This document shows, one piece after another, positions 38,501 through 50,500 of a DNA stretch of 64,000 nucleotides (its first letter is position 1; every line of letters starts with the position of its first letter). Made by a program: the position numbers and the translations under genes. Below the pieces are notes generated by a model, which was given only the letters and a program-made list of their open reading frames with translations, was not told the DNA's origin and did not search any database. Origin of the DNA: Pontederia crassipes (taxonomy: Eukaryota > Streptophyta > Magnoliopsida > Commelinales > Pontederiaceae); assembly GCA_030549335.1 (NCBI GenBank), contig CM060196.1, forward strand, positions 73,740,139 to 73,804,138, given 5' to 3'.

Positions 38501-41500
38501 GGTACTGCTGAGTCTCGCAGGGTACCCTGAGGCCGAGGTTGCTACTGTGGCGGCAGCAGCTGTGTTCAGTACCTCCCATCGCAGCCGCCAGACCCAGAAA
38601 CCAGCCAGCTGACAGGTGACCTCTCACCACCCATTGCAGCACATGTTGGCTTGCTCTCAAGTCATCTTGATGCAGAGATCCTGACCGGCCCAAAATGAAC
38701 CTGTGTCCAATTGTTTCAGAACTTACATCCGCGAAACCAACCTCAAACTCCACACCCCAGCCCCACCCATCGGAATCCCACAACCACGGCGACGACCATT
38801 GATGCATGCAAAATACAACATATTTTAGTTAATTATTTTAATTAAATTTTCTGTAATTTGATCATGGCATGCATCATTTTTAGTCACTTTTAATCATAAT
38901 TCCGGATTTATCAATTTTAATTATTAAATTCTCTGAATATTTTAATTGTGGATGGATTAATTAAATTTTGATAATTATTTTGCAGAAAAATCGAGATTAA
39001 AATGGATTGTGCTGTATCGGCCAAAATTTCAAAGAATTTATCATTACGACCGAGATTTGGCTTTACACCCAAGTCGTTACGGCCGAGATTCAAAAGGAGT
39101 AACAAGTTTAAATTCTTTGTTACGGCCGAGAGTTAAAGGGGGTAAAGATAAATGGAATTTTATCTTTTGGGCGTAATGGTATGAAGATGAAGATGTTACG
39201 GCCGAGATTTGGAGGGGGTAATGGCAATGAAATCATCCGTTTGGCCGATATATGAAGGAGTACAACAACAACAAAGCCTTATCCCACTAGATGGGGTCGG
39301 CTACATAGATCATACGACGCCATTCCTATATTGTTGATCCATGTTCATAAGATTCGACATGATTTTATGCTGGCTGTCGGGGCCTAACACAACCCTCCTC
39401 CTTTATCCGGGCTTGGGACCGGCTATAAAATATAGGCGGAGTTTATGTCATATTATCAATCTGCTGCGACAATTCTCCTGTGTTTAGCTACTGTTAGATA
39501 GAAAAATAATACTTATATAATGACTGGAAAAAACAATAGAAAAGTGATAAACTCAACCTATTTGACTATTTCCAAGACCCAGCACCTCCTAAGCTATTTG
39601 AGACAAGGAAAAAAATCATGTTGAAACCTTCCTAACTAAGATAGAACCTGTCTGTCTAGCCAATGTAACGAGATTCAACGGATCAATCCGTATGTGTGTG
39701 CGTACCTTAGGAACTTGCCACGAGACTCAGGCCAATTCTCTGAGCCCCTGCTGTCAAATGGTCTGTCGTCCTTCCTATCTTTCCTCTTCCTTCCTTGACT
39801 GCCCTTTATTTCTCCAACTCCTGTATTCCTCACCCTCACACTTTTCGCACCGGATTCTTCGACAGTATCAGTGACTAAGAACTTGAAGTGCTTCTTGAAG
39901 AAGTTATGGACTTCCTAAATAGCCAAATATGATCGAAAACCCAATTTGTAGGAATTGGAACATAACAATAAATGCATTCAAATTTTATGACCAACCGCTC
40001 TGTGCGACTTATCGGAATCGGGGGACAGAACAATTGGCCTGATATCACTTTCAGCAGACGAAATCTTCTGCAGCAGCAACCTCAAAGCTTCTGTGTCTGT
40101 CTCGCCGCACAAAGTTCCAAATGCTTCGAGCTCCAAGGCATAATCTTTACGATCAGAGGACGATTCCACTTCTTCTATCTCCACCTTTTTGTCATTGCCA
40201 TCTTCCAATTCTTCTACTGTTAAAGGAGTAAAGATAAAATAATTTCCTTACGGCCGAGACTCTAAGGGAGTAAAGATAAAAAGGATTTATCTTTGGGCGT
40301 AATGATAAAAGGATTTATCTTTGGCCGAGTTTATCTTATAATTTTAAAGTCAACCGTACGATGTTACGGCCGAGATCAAATTGAAGGTCATCCGCACCCT
40401 ATAAATACGTGAAGAATCCGTCGTTTCAATTCGTGCTCTGAAGTTCAGGTTTCTTTCACGGCGAGTCGTGAGCTCTGCAGGCTACGACCAAGAGGAGAGA
40501 GGTGCGACGGCTGGAGGTTGATCGCGACCCTGATCAAGTCCGAGAGGCTGCCCGACTGTCTGCCCAATTCGAGAGCTCTACTTCTATTTTGGGTGTAATT
40601 CTTTCGATTATTATTGTTATTTTGTTATTATTTCTCCAGAATTTCTAGGATGAACTCCATGTTTTTAGGATTATTATTTTAGGAGATTATTAATTGAAGG
40701 GAAATGTTTGGACCCTATTTTATTTGCTTTAATCTTTTCTAATCAATTATTAATTGTGCTTAATGCTTTTATGTTAGTTAATTAAATTTCTGAATTAGGC
40801 TATACCAGTTTGTGGAGTGTTTAATTTCAGAATTTATTATACTAATTATAATTGATTTTATTTGGAATTAATAATTGACATAAATTTGATAACTAGTGTG
40901 TGGAGAATCAAGTTTGTGTGGTCTATTAATCTATACCAATTTGTGGAGTGATTAATAGTTTAGATAATTCAATTTAATGCATCTTAATTTTAATATGATT
41001 TTGGGAGTACCAGTCGTGGAGACTTCAATTCTTATTAAATTAAGATAGTTCTATATGATTAGATTGAGGGATGCCAGTCGTGGAGACCACAAGTTAATCA
41101 TGTTAGATTACTTTAGGGAGACTCTAATCCATCTTTAAAGATTAAATTTATCTTTCATGGTTCAAATATTTATCCTGATCTATTTTCATCCTAAGGCCTA
41201 ACTTCAACACCACTATCTTATCTTTATCTTATTTTCTTTATTTTATTTTATAAAACCTCTTTCCAAAAATCCATGTTTTTCTTCTCTTATAAATTTATAA
41301 ATTCAGATATTGAATTAATAATATTCCTCGTGGGTTCGACACTCTTACTCCTATTACTATATTACTTGAGCGACTAGTGCACTTGCTAGCAAATTTTATT
41401 GTTACAAATACAACGCATCAACCACGATGGATTCTCCTGTGACCCATTTCTAATGCACATGAGCCAGGAGGTGTGTCCGCTCTCTGTCCATCCACAGCAG

Positions 41501-44500
41501 CATTGCCTGATCTCCTCCTCCCCTCAACCATCTCCCCACCGTTTCCTGCAGAGGGGGTTCTGGACAGATCCCAGGTGGCAAACAGCAAGGCCTCCCCGCC
41601 CGAGGGTCCCCTTTTCCTCTCCATGGCTGGCGGCACTGCTGATTCTCGCAGGGCAGCCGGAGGCCGAGGCTGCTACTGTGGCAGCGACAGATGTCTTCCG
41701 CGCCTCCTGTTGCAGCGTCAGACCCAGAAACCGGACAGCTGACAGGTGACCTCTCACCACCCATTGCAGCGCATTTTGGTCTGTTCTTGAGCCAGCTTGA
41801 TGCAGAGATCACTTCTGCAATTTCAGGATGAGCATCGGTCTCTTTATGAAGGTTCTCACTTGGAACGTGTAGGGCTTCAGGGAGATGGTGTAGCGCTAGA
41901 CCCTAGGCCGTTACTTGTGAACATAGGGGCCGGACATCATCCTGATACACGAGACCACACTAACAGAATACAGTAATCAGATGTAGACTCAGATTGGGGA
42001 GTCTCGTATTACAACGCACATAATCCTCAGGTCGATTGGCTGCTCAGGGGGTTGCATTATTAGCTGGCACGCTGACCTCTTCGACGTGATGGACTTCTGG
42101 ACAGACAGGTTCTCCATGACAGCTCTCCTTCGGCACAACCACCAGTATCTTTTGTCCTACGTCTATGGACCATCCTCAGCATCCTTGCATGACATTTAAT
42201 GGGAGGAGCTCTGCCCGCCAGCTCCCACCAGCCTGAGGCATATCGGTTTATTGGTGGCTCCCGTCAGCTCTCAACATGGACAATTGATCTATTGTGAGAA
42301 GCGGAAGGGAATTGGGTGCAGATGTCTTTTGGGACTTCATTGAACTTCAATAATTAATCAACTTTCCGGCAACAAATTGCATATTCACCTAACGAAATTC
42401 TGGGGCTCCCTAGAGTTAGCAAAGGCCTATCGGTTGGCAAGGGTTCAGGTGACGAGGCAGTCTTCATACCACAACCCCTTATGTGCTACTCCAATGACTG
42501 ATAGCCAAGTGCTTGATCATTCTTTTTGAGCGCTCCTGTCTCCTTGAGGAGGGTCTCAGACATTAGGTGGTGGAGCACTAGCACAGCGTCGTGACCTCCA
42601 ACTTGCAACCAAGGGCAGCCAGGCTTGCGAGCCTTCGGGAGTTTAGTAGAGCTCATCATCGACGGATCCAGAAGAGCACGAGCAACAAGTGGATTGAAGC
42701 GTTTGCGGCCATCTCGAGAATAGACCAGGTGGGGAATAGCTGAGACATCATGCGGTCGAGGGGACCGAGGAGTTGGAAACCAAGTGGAGGCAACACTCGA
42801 CGCCAATACGAGGTTTTTCCACCTACGTGCGAGCTAGAGGAGGCAAACCATCAGGAGTAACCATCTTGAGGTGCAGGGCAGTTGGTATCTGGCTCTGCAT
42901 TTCCATTGCATCCTATTACAGGGAGCTCCTGAAGTGGGACACACTGCCATCTAAGCAGAGATTCAAGAGATTCACTGTGGGAGTTCCTCATTTATCTGAT
43001 GACCATCTATCCATCTTATCATAGAAATTCACAGAGGCCACGCAGGCACCACAAGACCGGAATAGTGAGGGCTCTCCAAGGCCCAATAGCTTTCCTATTT
43101 TCTTCTACAGGAAGATCTCTCCGGTTGTTCGGAATCAGGAGGACACGTTGGCCATCATACACGAGTTCACTGATGAGAACCAGGGCTTCAACTCAGCAAA
43201 CTCCAATGAAGCAGATCAAGTACTTCCAGCCCATCACCGTTTGCCAATGCCATATGCCTCATTGTGACAAGGGTCTTGGCGAACAAACTGAGAGGTGCTA
43301 GCTGACCTTGTGCAGTCAACTTTCATAGGTATTGCTCCATCGTTGACTGCTACAGTGCTACATTATTGCCTGTGAGATCGTCGCAGCTGGCGGCATTACG
43401 TCCACAACAGATTGTTATGGAAGGTAAATTCCTCCAAGGCCTGTGACAATTCGTGGCACTTGTTACAAGCTGAAGGCTTCCCATGACTTAGATTTCAAGA
43501 ATGAAGCATTGTGTCTCGGCGTCCTCATTTTTGGTTTTGGTCAACGGGGCTCCCACTGGGGGATGGGTAAAGCCACAGTGAGGAGTACACCGGGACTGCC
43601 TGTTTGTTCTGGCAGCCAATGTACTTGCCAAGTGTACCTTCTTGGCATGCGAAGCAGGCATCATTGCAGGGATTCTCTCCCTGGTAGACCTCAACAAGTC
43701 TGATTGCCCTGATGCAGTACGTGGACAATACATTGTTCTTTATTGAGGGCTCCAACTCAGCAGCATGGAGGACAGTCATTCTGGTGGCATTAGTATGGGT
43801 CATGCCAGGCCCCAGGATTAACCACACCATCATTCATTCCCTTTGGCATGACAGGAAATGAGGCGACGTGCTGCGCAGAGGAGCTCCGGACATCAATCAG
43901 CTCATTGCAACTTACATATTTGGGCCTCCCCACATTGACTGGCGAGGGTGGATGCCAGCCATCAAGCACATGGAGCATAGACTTCAGGGCTGAGGTTCAT
44001 GACTTCTCTTGCAGAGGGGCCGATTGTTCTTGCTGAGATCGATTATGTCATCCCTCCCCACCTACAATTTTACAGATGCCTAGGTGGTCGAGCGACGACT
44101 AGACGTACTAAGTAGCTTCTTTTGGCAGGATTTTAGCACCAAATGATTAGGCATGTCCTTGGTCGCCTGATCGAGCATCTGTCATTCCACATGCTATGCA
44201 ACGAACTTCCAAATGCTGATCAAGTAATTGTCGATTACATATTTCGGCCCCCACTCTCGGACGTCGCATTAGCTCTTCGGGGGTTGGACACCAATCATCA
44301 AGAGGATGGAGCACAAACTTCAGGGATGGAGTTCACAACTTCTCTCGCAAGGTGCCAACTGCTGTGATCGGCACTGCCATCCCTCCCTGCCTACTACATA
44401 ACCACTCTACAGATGCCTGCGATGGTGGATCGGCGATAAGGCGCACTATGGACAAGCAGGGTTATGGCACCGCACTACAAGGCGTACACTTGGTCATGTG

Positions 44501-47500
44501 ATCGAGCATCTGCCATCCCAAATCTCATGGTGGCCTTGGTGCATGTGACCTTCTATGCACGAATCGTGCCCCACTCTCGCGGTGGGTCGAGCGGATCATG
44601 GATGTAATTGAGGATTTATGGAGCAAAGTCTTGTTTCCGTGTTATGACAAGGATCTATCATGGGAGTACTCCAGAGTGCACAGCATTGTGCAAGCTCAGA
44701 ACAAATTGCCACTTCATTTGGAGATCCCAAGTACTCCTCAAAGTCCAATTTTTCACTCTGCTAATGAGGCGTAGTAGGATCCTCACTCACGCTTACTGTG
44801 TGCGATGGACATATCATGTTACATGTGTGGCAGGGACTTCGCGCACCTATTTTTCGATTCTGCAATCACCAGGGAGACCATGCGATAGATGTGCATCATT
44901 GATATAGATATTGCTAGTGTTGAAACCTTTTCACACTCAATGATAACCCTTGATAAGCAAGACAGCTTGTGTTGAAGGTGGCTATTAGGAAGTTCATGGT
45001 GGATACAAGGGCCATTTGAGTTTAGCCCTGCCGAACGATGTCATGAAAAGAATAGTGTACACCATGTTATATTTATAATTTGAGAGTGGGGCTTCAGGTG
45101 ACTTCTTTCAGGGAGTTCCACCACAGGCAGTTGATACTTCTTGATATGCAAATAAAATGTATAAAACCAAAATCCCGAACAGTTTTTGATCAAAAGATCA
45201 AGTGGTGGCAGTTAAAGGGGGAGAAGCGAGAGACTTTTAGAAGTAAGTTATTAGAGGAAAGTGTGTGGGAGTTAGAAGGAGATGCTAGTATCATGTGGAA
45301 GAATGTGGCAAAAAAGGTTGAAATGGTTGCTAAAGCCATTTTAGGAGAATCAAAAGGTTTTGGACAACGAGATAAGGAGACTTGGTGGTGGAATGAGGAG
45401 GTCCAAGAAAAGGTGCGTAATAAGAAGAATTGTTTCAAGGCGATACACTTGGACAATAGTTCTGACAATTGGGAAAAGTATCGTTTGGCGAAAAGGGAGG
45501 CTAAGAAGGCAGTTAGTGATGCTCGTGCTAAAGCATACGAGGGGTTTTATAAGGAGTTAGGGACAAAGGCGGGTGAACAAAGGATTTACAAGATTGCAAG
45601 GAACAAAGAGAAGGAGTCGAGAGATTTGGATCAAGTAAGATGCATAAAAAATGAAGTTGGCAAGGTTTTAGTTACTGAAGGAGATATTAAGAACAGATGG
45701 GAAGAGTATTTCTATAAGCTATTTAATGATGGATGTGAAGGTTCGCGTTGTGATTTGGAGGACTTGACAGTTAGCGAATGTGAACTTAATAGGTCATTTT
45801 ATCGTAGAATTAGAATCTCGGAGGTTAGCGAAGCTCTTAAGAAAATGGAGAATGGTAAAGCCGTTGGACCGGATGGTATACCGATTGAAGTTTGGAAATG
45901 TTTAGGAGAAAAAGGTGTGTTGTGGTTATGTAAACTATTTAATGAGATTTTACGGTCGAAAAAGATGCCTGATGATTGGAGATTAAGTACATTAGTTCCT
46001 ATTTACAAAAATAAAGGGGATATTCAGAATTGTGCAAATTATAGAGGGATTAAACTTATGAGTCACACTATGAAATTATGGGAAAAAGTGATTGAGCATA
46101 GATTGAGAATGGAGACTAGTATTTCTGAGAGACAATTTGGGTTCATGCCAGGAAGATCCACTACAGAGGCGATTTATTTACTAAGGGGGATGATGGAGAA
46201 GTATCGAAGTAGGAGAAGAGACTTACATATGGCTTTCATTGACTTAGAGAAGGCGTATGATCGGGTACCAAGGGATGTACTTTGGAAAGCCTTGCAAAAG
46301 AAGAGGGTGAATGTTGCCTACATTAAGGTAATACAAGATATGTACGATGGGGCATTGACTAGGGTTAGGACACCCGGAGGTGAGACAAATGAATTTCCTA
46401 TAGGAATTGGCCTACATCAAGGATCAGCTTTAAGCCCGTATCTATTTAACTTAGTTATCGATGCTATAACCGAGAGTATCACAGAGGAGGTACCTAAGTG
46501 CATGCTATTTGCGGATGATATAGTACTTTTAGCGGATTCAAGAGAAGAGATTAATACAAAATTGGAAATATGGAGAAATACGTTGGAGTCAAAGGGTTTT
46601 CGTTTAAGTAGGAATAAAACAGAATATATGCATAGCAATTTCACAAATAAACAACTTAGAAACGATTTGAAAGTTAGGTTAGGGGAGGATATAATTCCTC
46701 AAGTGACAAAGTTTAAATATTTAGGATCAATTGTAAGACAAGATGGTGAGATTGATGACGATGTTAATCATAGAATTCAAGCTGGTTGGTGTAAGTGGAG
46801 GAAAGCCACTGGAGTTCTTTGTGATAGAAAGGTACCCAATAAAGTTAAAGGAAAATTCTATCGTACTGCTATAAGGCCAGTAGTGTTATATGGTAGTGAA
46901 TGTTGGGCTATGAAGGGACAACATGAACGTAAAGTGGGGGTAGCCGAAATGAGGATGTTGAGATGGATGTGTGGTCATACAAGATTAGATAAGATTAGGA
47001 ATGACCATATACGTGAACGAGTCGGAGTGGCTCCTATTAGTGAGAAAATGGTAGAGAATCGTTTGAGATGGTTTGGTCATGTTCAGAGAAGACCATTAGA
47101 TGCGCCAGTAAGAAGAGTAGATCAAATAATCTGGAGTCCGATTAAAAGAGGAAGAGGGAGGCCAAGGCGGACACTTGGCGAACTAATAGAGCAAGATCTA
47201 TTGGTGAATAATATACCGAAAGGTTTGGTTACTAATAGAGCGGAATGGCGTCGTATGATCCATGTAGCCGACCCCACCTAGTGGGATAAGGCTTTGTTGT
47301 TGTTGTTGTTGTTTCCCAACTACACTTGTAAATTTTGATTTAATACTACGTGGATATCTATCACAAACTTATAGACATCATTCCCTTCAAAAAATAATAA
47401 CAATAACAAAAAAAGTCTTCCATGCCACAGGATAAACATGAGTAAATTAAATTATTAATATAAATCTCAGAGCTAAAAGGCAAAATATCTTACTAGCATT

Positions 47501-50500
47501 GTTTCTCCTTCACCGGAATCAGTGAGAACATGGCCAGTCATCAATAATAGCCAGTAGAGTTCTTCTTGAGTTTGCGTGAAATCAGTCTTTCCTCCACTCT
47601 GTTGACAATTTTTACAAGTATCAGCGACATCTGCATAATAATAATGCAAGGAAGCATAAAAGAAAAAATTAGAAAGCCAAATATCTTGCTTCAACCACCT
47701 GCAAATGATGATTTTTACCCGAATACCAGGATTCTGGCTTAAATGGCAAGCGTGCCTAAATCTACCTTAATGTTTGTCAAAATTTGTCCCAACATGGTGA
47801 AGTTCATATCAAGGTTTAGCAACTAGCTAGAGATTGCTCAACCCGGCAGTGGTCCAGTTCAAGGTTAATTTCAATGTCATTGGTCATGCCAGGAAAATGG
47901 GCTGCACAACCAAACTAGGAAATCTTACCCAACACTCGTTAGATAAATATTGTTCACCATTGAGTTGTGCATGAAAATGGTCTGCGTGGTACTAACAGTA
48001 GTTTAGACGATCTATATATGGCATGAATATCCATAAGAAGATTATACAATGAATCAGCATGACAAGAATATTGTAGACCATATCCCTTTTTTAAGAAAAA
48101 ATTGATTACTGAGATTGAGTAGTCATCAGCTTTGTATTAGAACTCTAAATCCATGAAAATTTACAAGTGTTTTCTGTAAAATCAAATACCCAAAAAAAGG
48201 GCCCAAAAGAAGCAAAGGAGAGGTTGTCAGGGTGTGAATACCCTCAATACAAAACTATCCGTAGAGGGTGATTTTCTGATACTGTCAGCTGCCTCTATAT
48301 CCTACAACGCATGAGTGAACTAACCCCATAAGAATACTCGGGTTTTTTTATTTTTCTTATTTCTTGATATGAAGTACAATTTTAGAGTACAATTTCAACG
48401 CATTCTGCGAGCTTGTGTCTTCTGGAGTACAATTTCCTCAAAATCGTCATGTTGTTACACCTGAAGTACCTGATCCAAGGGTCCAAATGGAAAGTATGCT
48501 CACTGACAAAACCCACCTCCAGAAATATGAAAATGGTGGATATGAAGCATCCGGCCAGCTCATAGTTAACTCAAGGTACGAGATTCTGTGGTCATTTTCC
48601 TTATTCCCAATTATAGTTCTTAATGTTAGAAGGAACATTTTGTGATCTGAAACTTGAAAATGTCAAGTCGACAATGCAATAATCTTTATTGTCTAAGATT
48701 GGAATACCAATCCAAACTCCGCCTATGTTTTATAGCCGGTCCCAAGCCCGGATAAAGGAGGAGAGTTGTGTTAGGCCCCGACAGCCAACGTAAAACCCTG
48801 TCGAATCTCATGAACATGGATCAACGAAACGTCGTATGATCCATGTAGCCGACCCAACCTAGTGGGATAAGGCTTTGTTGTTGTTGTTGTCGTCGTCGTC
48901 TTATTTCTTGATATGCAAATGAAATGTATAAAACCAAAATCTCGAACAGTTTTTGATCGAAAGATCAAGTCGTGGCAGTTAAAGGGGGAAAAGCAAGAGA
49001 CTTTTAGAAGTAAGTTATTAGAGGAAAGTGTGTGGGAGTTAGAAGGAGATGCTAGTATCATGTGGGAGAATGTGGCAAAAAAGGTTGAAATGGTTGCTAA
49101 AGCCATTTTAGGATAATCAAAAGGTTTTGGACCACGAGATAAGAAGACTTGGTGGTGGAATGAGGAGGTCCAAGAAAAAGTGCGTAATAAGAAGAATTGT
49201 TTCAAGGCGATACACTTGGACAATAGTTCTGACAATTGGGAAAAGTATTGTTTGGCGAAAAGGGAGGCTAAAAAGGCAGTTAGTGATGCTCGTGCTAAAG
49301 CATATGAGGGGTTTTATAAGGAGTTAGGGACAAAGGCTGGTGAACAAAGGATTTACAAGATTGCAAGGAATAAAGAGGAGTCGAGAGATTTGGATCAAGT
49401 AAGATGCATAAAAAATGAAGTTGGCAAGGTTTTAGTTACTGAAGGAGATATTAAGAACAGATGGGAAGAATATTTCTATAAGCTATTTAATGATGGATGT
49501 GAAGGTTCCCGTTGTGATTTAGAGGACTTGACAGTTAGCGAATGTGAGCTTAATAAGTAATTTTATCGTAGAATTAGAGTCTCGGAGGTTAGCGAAGCTC
49601 TTAAGAAAATGGAGAATGGTAAAACCGTTGGACCGGATGGTATACCGATTGAAGTTTGGAAATGTTTAGGAGAAAAATGTGTGTTGTGGTTATGTAAACT
49701 ATTTAATGAGATTTTACGGTCGAAAAAGATGCCTGATGATTGGAGATTTACATTAGTTCCTATTTACAAAAATAAAGGGGATATTCAGAATTGTGCAAAT
49801 TATAGAGGGATTAAACTTAAGAGTCACACAATGAAATTATGGGAAAAAGTGATTGAGCATAGATTGAGAATAGGGACTAGTATTTCTGAGAGACAATTTG
49901 GGTTCATGCCAGGAAGATCCACTACAGAGGTGATTTATTTACTAAGGGGGATGATGGAGAAGTATCGAAGTAGGAGAAGAGACTTACATATGGCTTTCAT
50001 TGACTTAGAGAAGGCGTATGATCGGGTACCAAGGGATGTACTTTGGAAAGCCTTGCAAAAGAAGAGGGTGAGTGTTGCCTACATTAAGGTAATACAAGAT
50101 ATGTACGATGGGGCATTGACTAGGGTTAGGACACCCGGAGGTGAGACAAATGAATTTCCTATAGGAATTGGCCTACATCAAGGATCAGCTTTAAGCCCGT
50201 ATCTATTTAACTTAGTTATCGATGCTATAACCGAGAGTATCACAGAGGAGGTACCTAAGTGCATGCTATTTGCGGATGATATAGTGCTTTTAGCAGATTC
50301 AAGATAATAGATTAATACAAAATTGGAAATATGGAGAAATACGTTGGAGTCAAAGGGTTTTCGTTTAAGTAGGAATAAAACAGAATATATACATAGCAAT
50401 TTCACAAATAAATAACTTAGAGACGATTTGGAAGTTAGGTTAGAGGAGGATATAATTCCTCAAGTGACAGTTTAAATATTTAGGATCAATTGTAAGACAA

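Larger units (their letters stand above)
39263..40222 (-). mobile_element. RTE-mobilised chimera carrying PUS7-like exons
   Basis: Minus orientation. It comprises a 5'-truncated exon 1, an 81-bp intron, exon 2, the start of intron 2, then the RTE-type module and (CAA)n on plus. Target duplication AAGGAGTA (39255-39262, 40223-40230). Removing the insertion restores the LTR phrase GAAGGAGTAAAGATAAA. Confidence 0.87.
38800..41420 (+). mobile_element. Long solo LTR (~1.65 kb) with a nested 0.97 kb insertion
   Basis: Begins TGATGCATG and ends AACGCATCA. Flanks ACCAT (38795-38799) and ACCAC (41421-41425) match at 4 of 5 bases. TATAAATA at 40400-40407. The 3' end, with CTCGTGGGTTCGACACTC and GTGCACTTGCTAGC, has the look of long gypsy LTRs. 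Two internal motif families repeat: TTACGGCCGAGA (38995-40380) and CCAGT.TGTGGAG (40805-41090). The PUS7-bearing insertion lies at 39263-40222. Confidence 0.75.
37200..44910 (+). mobile_element. L1-type LINE(s), sense, decayed, holding a 2.6 kb LTR
   Basis: 37440-38790 and 41425-41815 look like ORF1/linker. The endonuclease begins near 41850 (VLTWNV) with YVYGPSS near 42160. RT remnants run 43030-43950, including QYVDN (decayed catalytic box) near 43715, and LTYLGLPT at about 43907. The zinc-binding tail runs to about 44900. The region is heavily mutated. Because 38390-38705 and 41530-41815 are homologous, two copies may be joined here. Confidence 0.65.
48372..48898 (+). mobile_element. RTE-mobilised chimera carrying an unidentified exon
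   Basis: Sense orientation. An open exon 48372-48575, splice donor, 138 bp of intron-like sequence, then the RTE-type module 48714-48898 ending in TTG and TCG repeats. A perfect 17-bp duplication TCTTATTTCTTGATATG flanks it (48355-48371, 48899-48915). The target was the 5' edge of RTE copy 2. Confidence 0.82.

Noticed and set aside
39978-40208. A complete small protein starting at 40208
   Set aside because: The supposed start is TTG, not ATG; the frame continues to the insertion edge and belongs to a truncated captured exon.
45080-47281. A host gene with a reverse transcriptase domain
   Set aside because: A near-identical decayed copy lies 1.6 kb away, and the (TTG)n tail and flanking architecture are those of an RTE LINE.
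47599-47630. Longer version of XPO4 exon 12 using acceptor TATGCAG
   Set aside because: It breaks phase with exon 11; the internal GTCAACAG acceptor keeps phase and matches the family.
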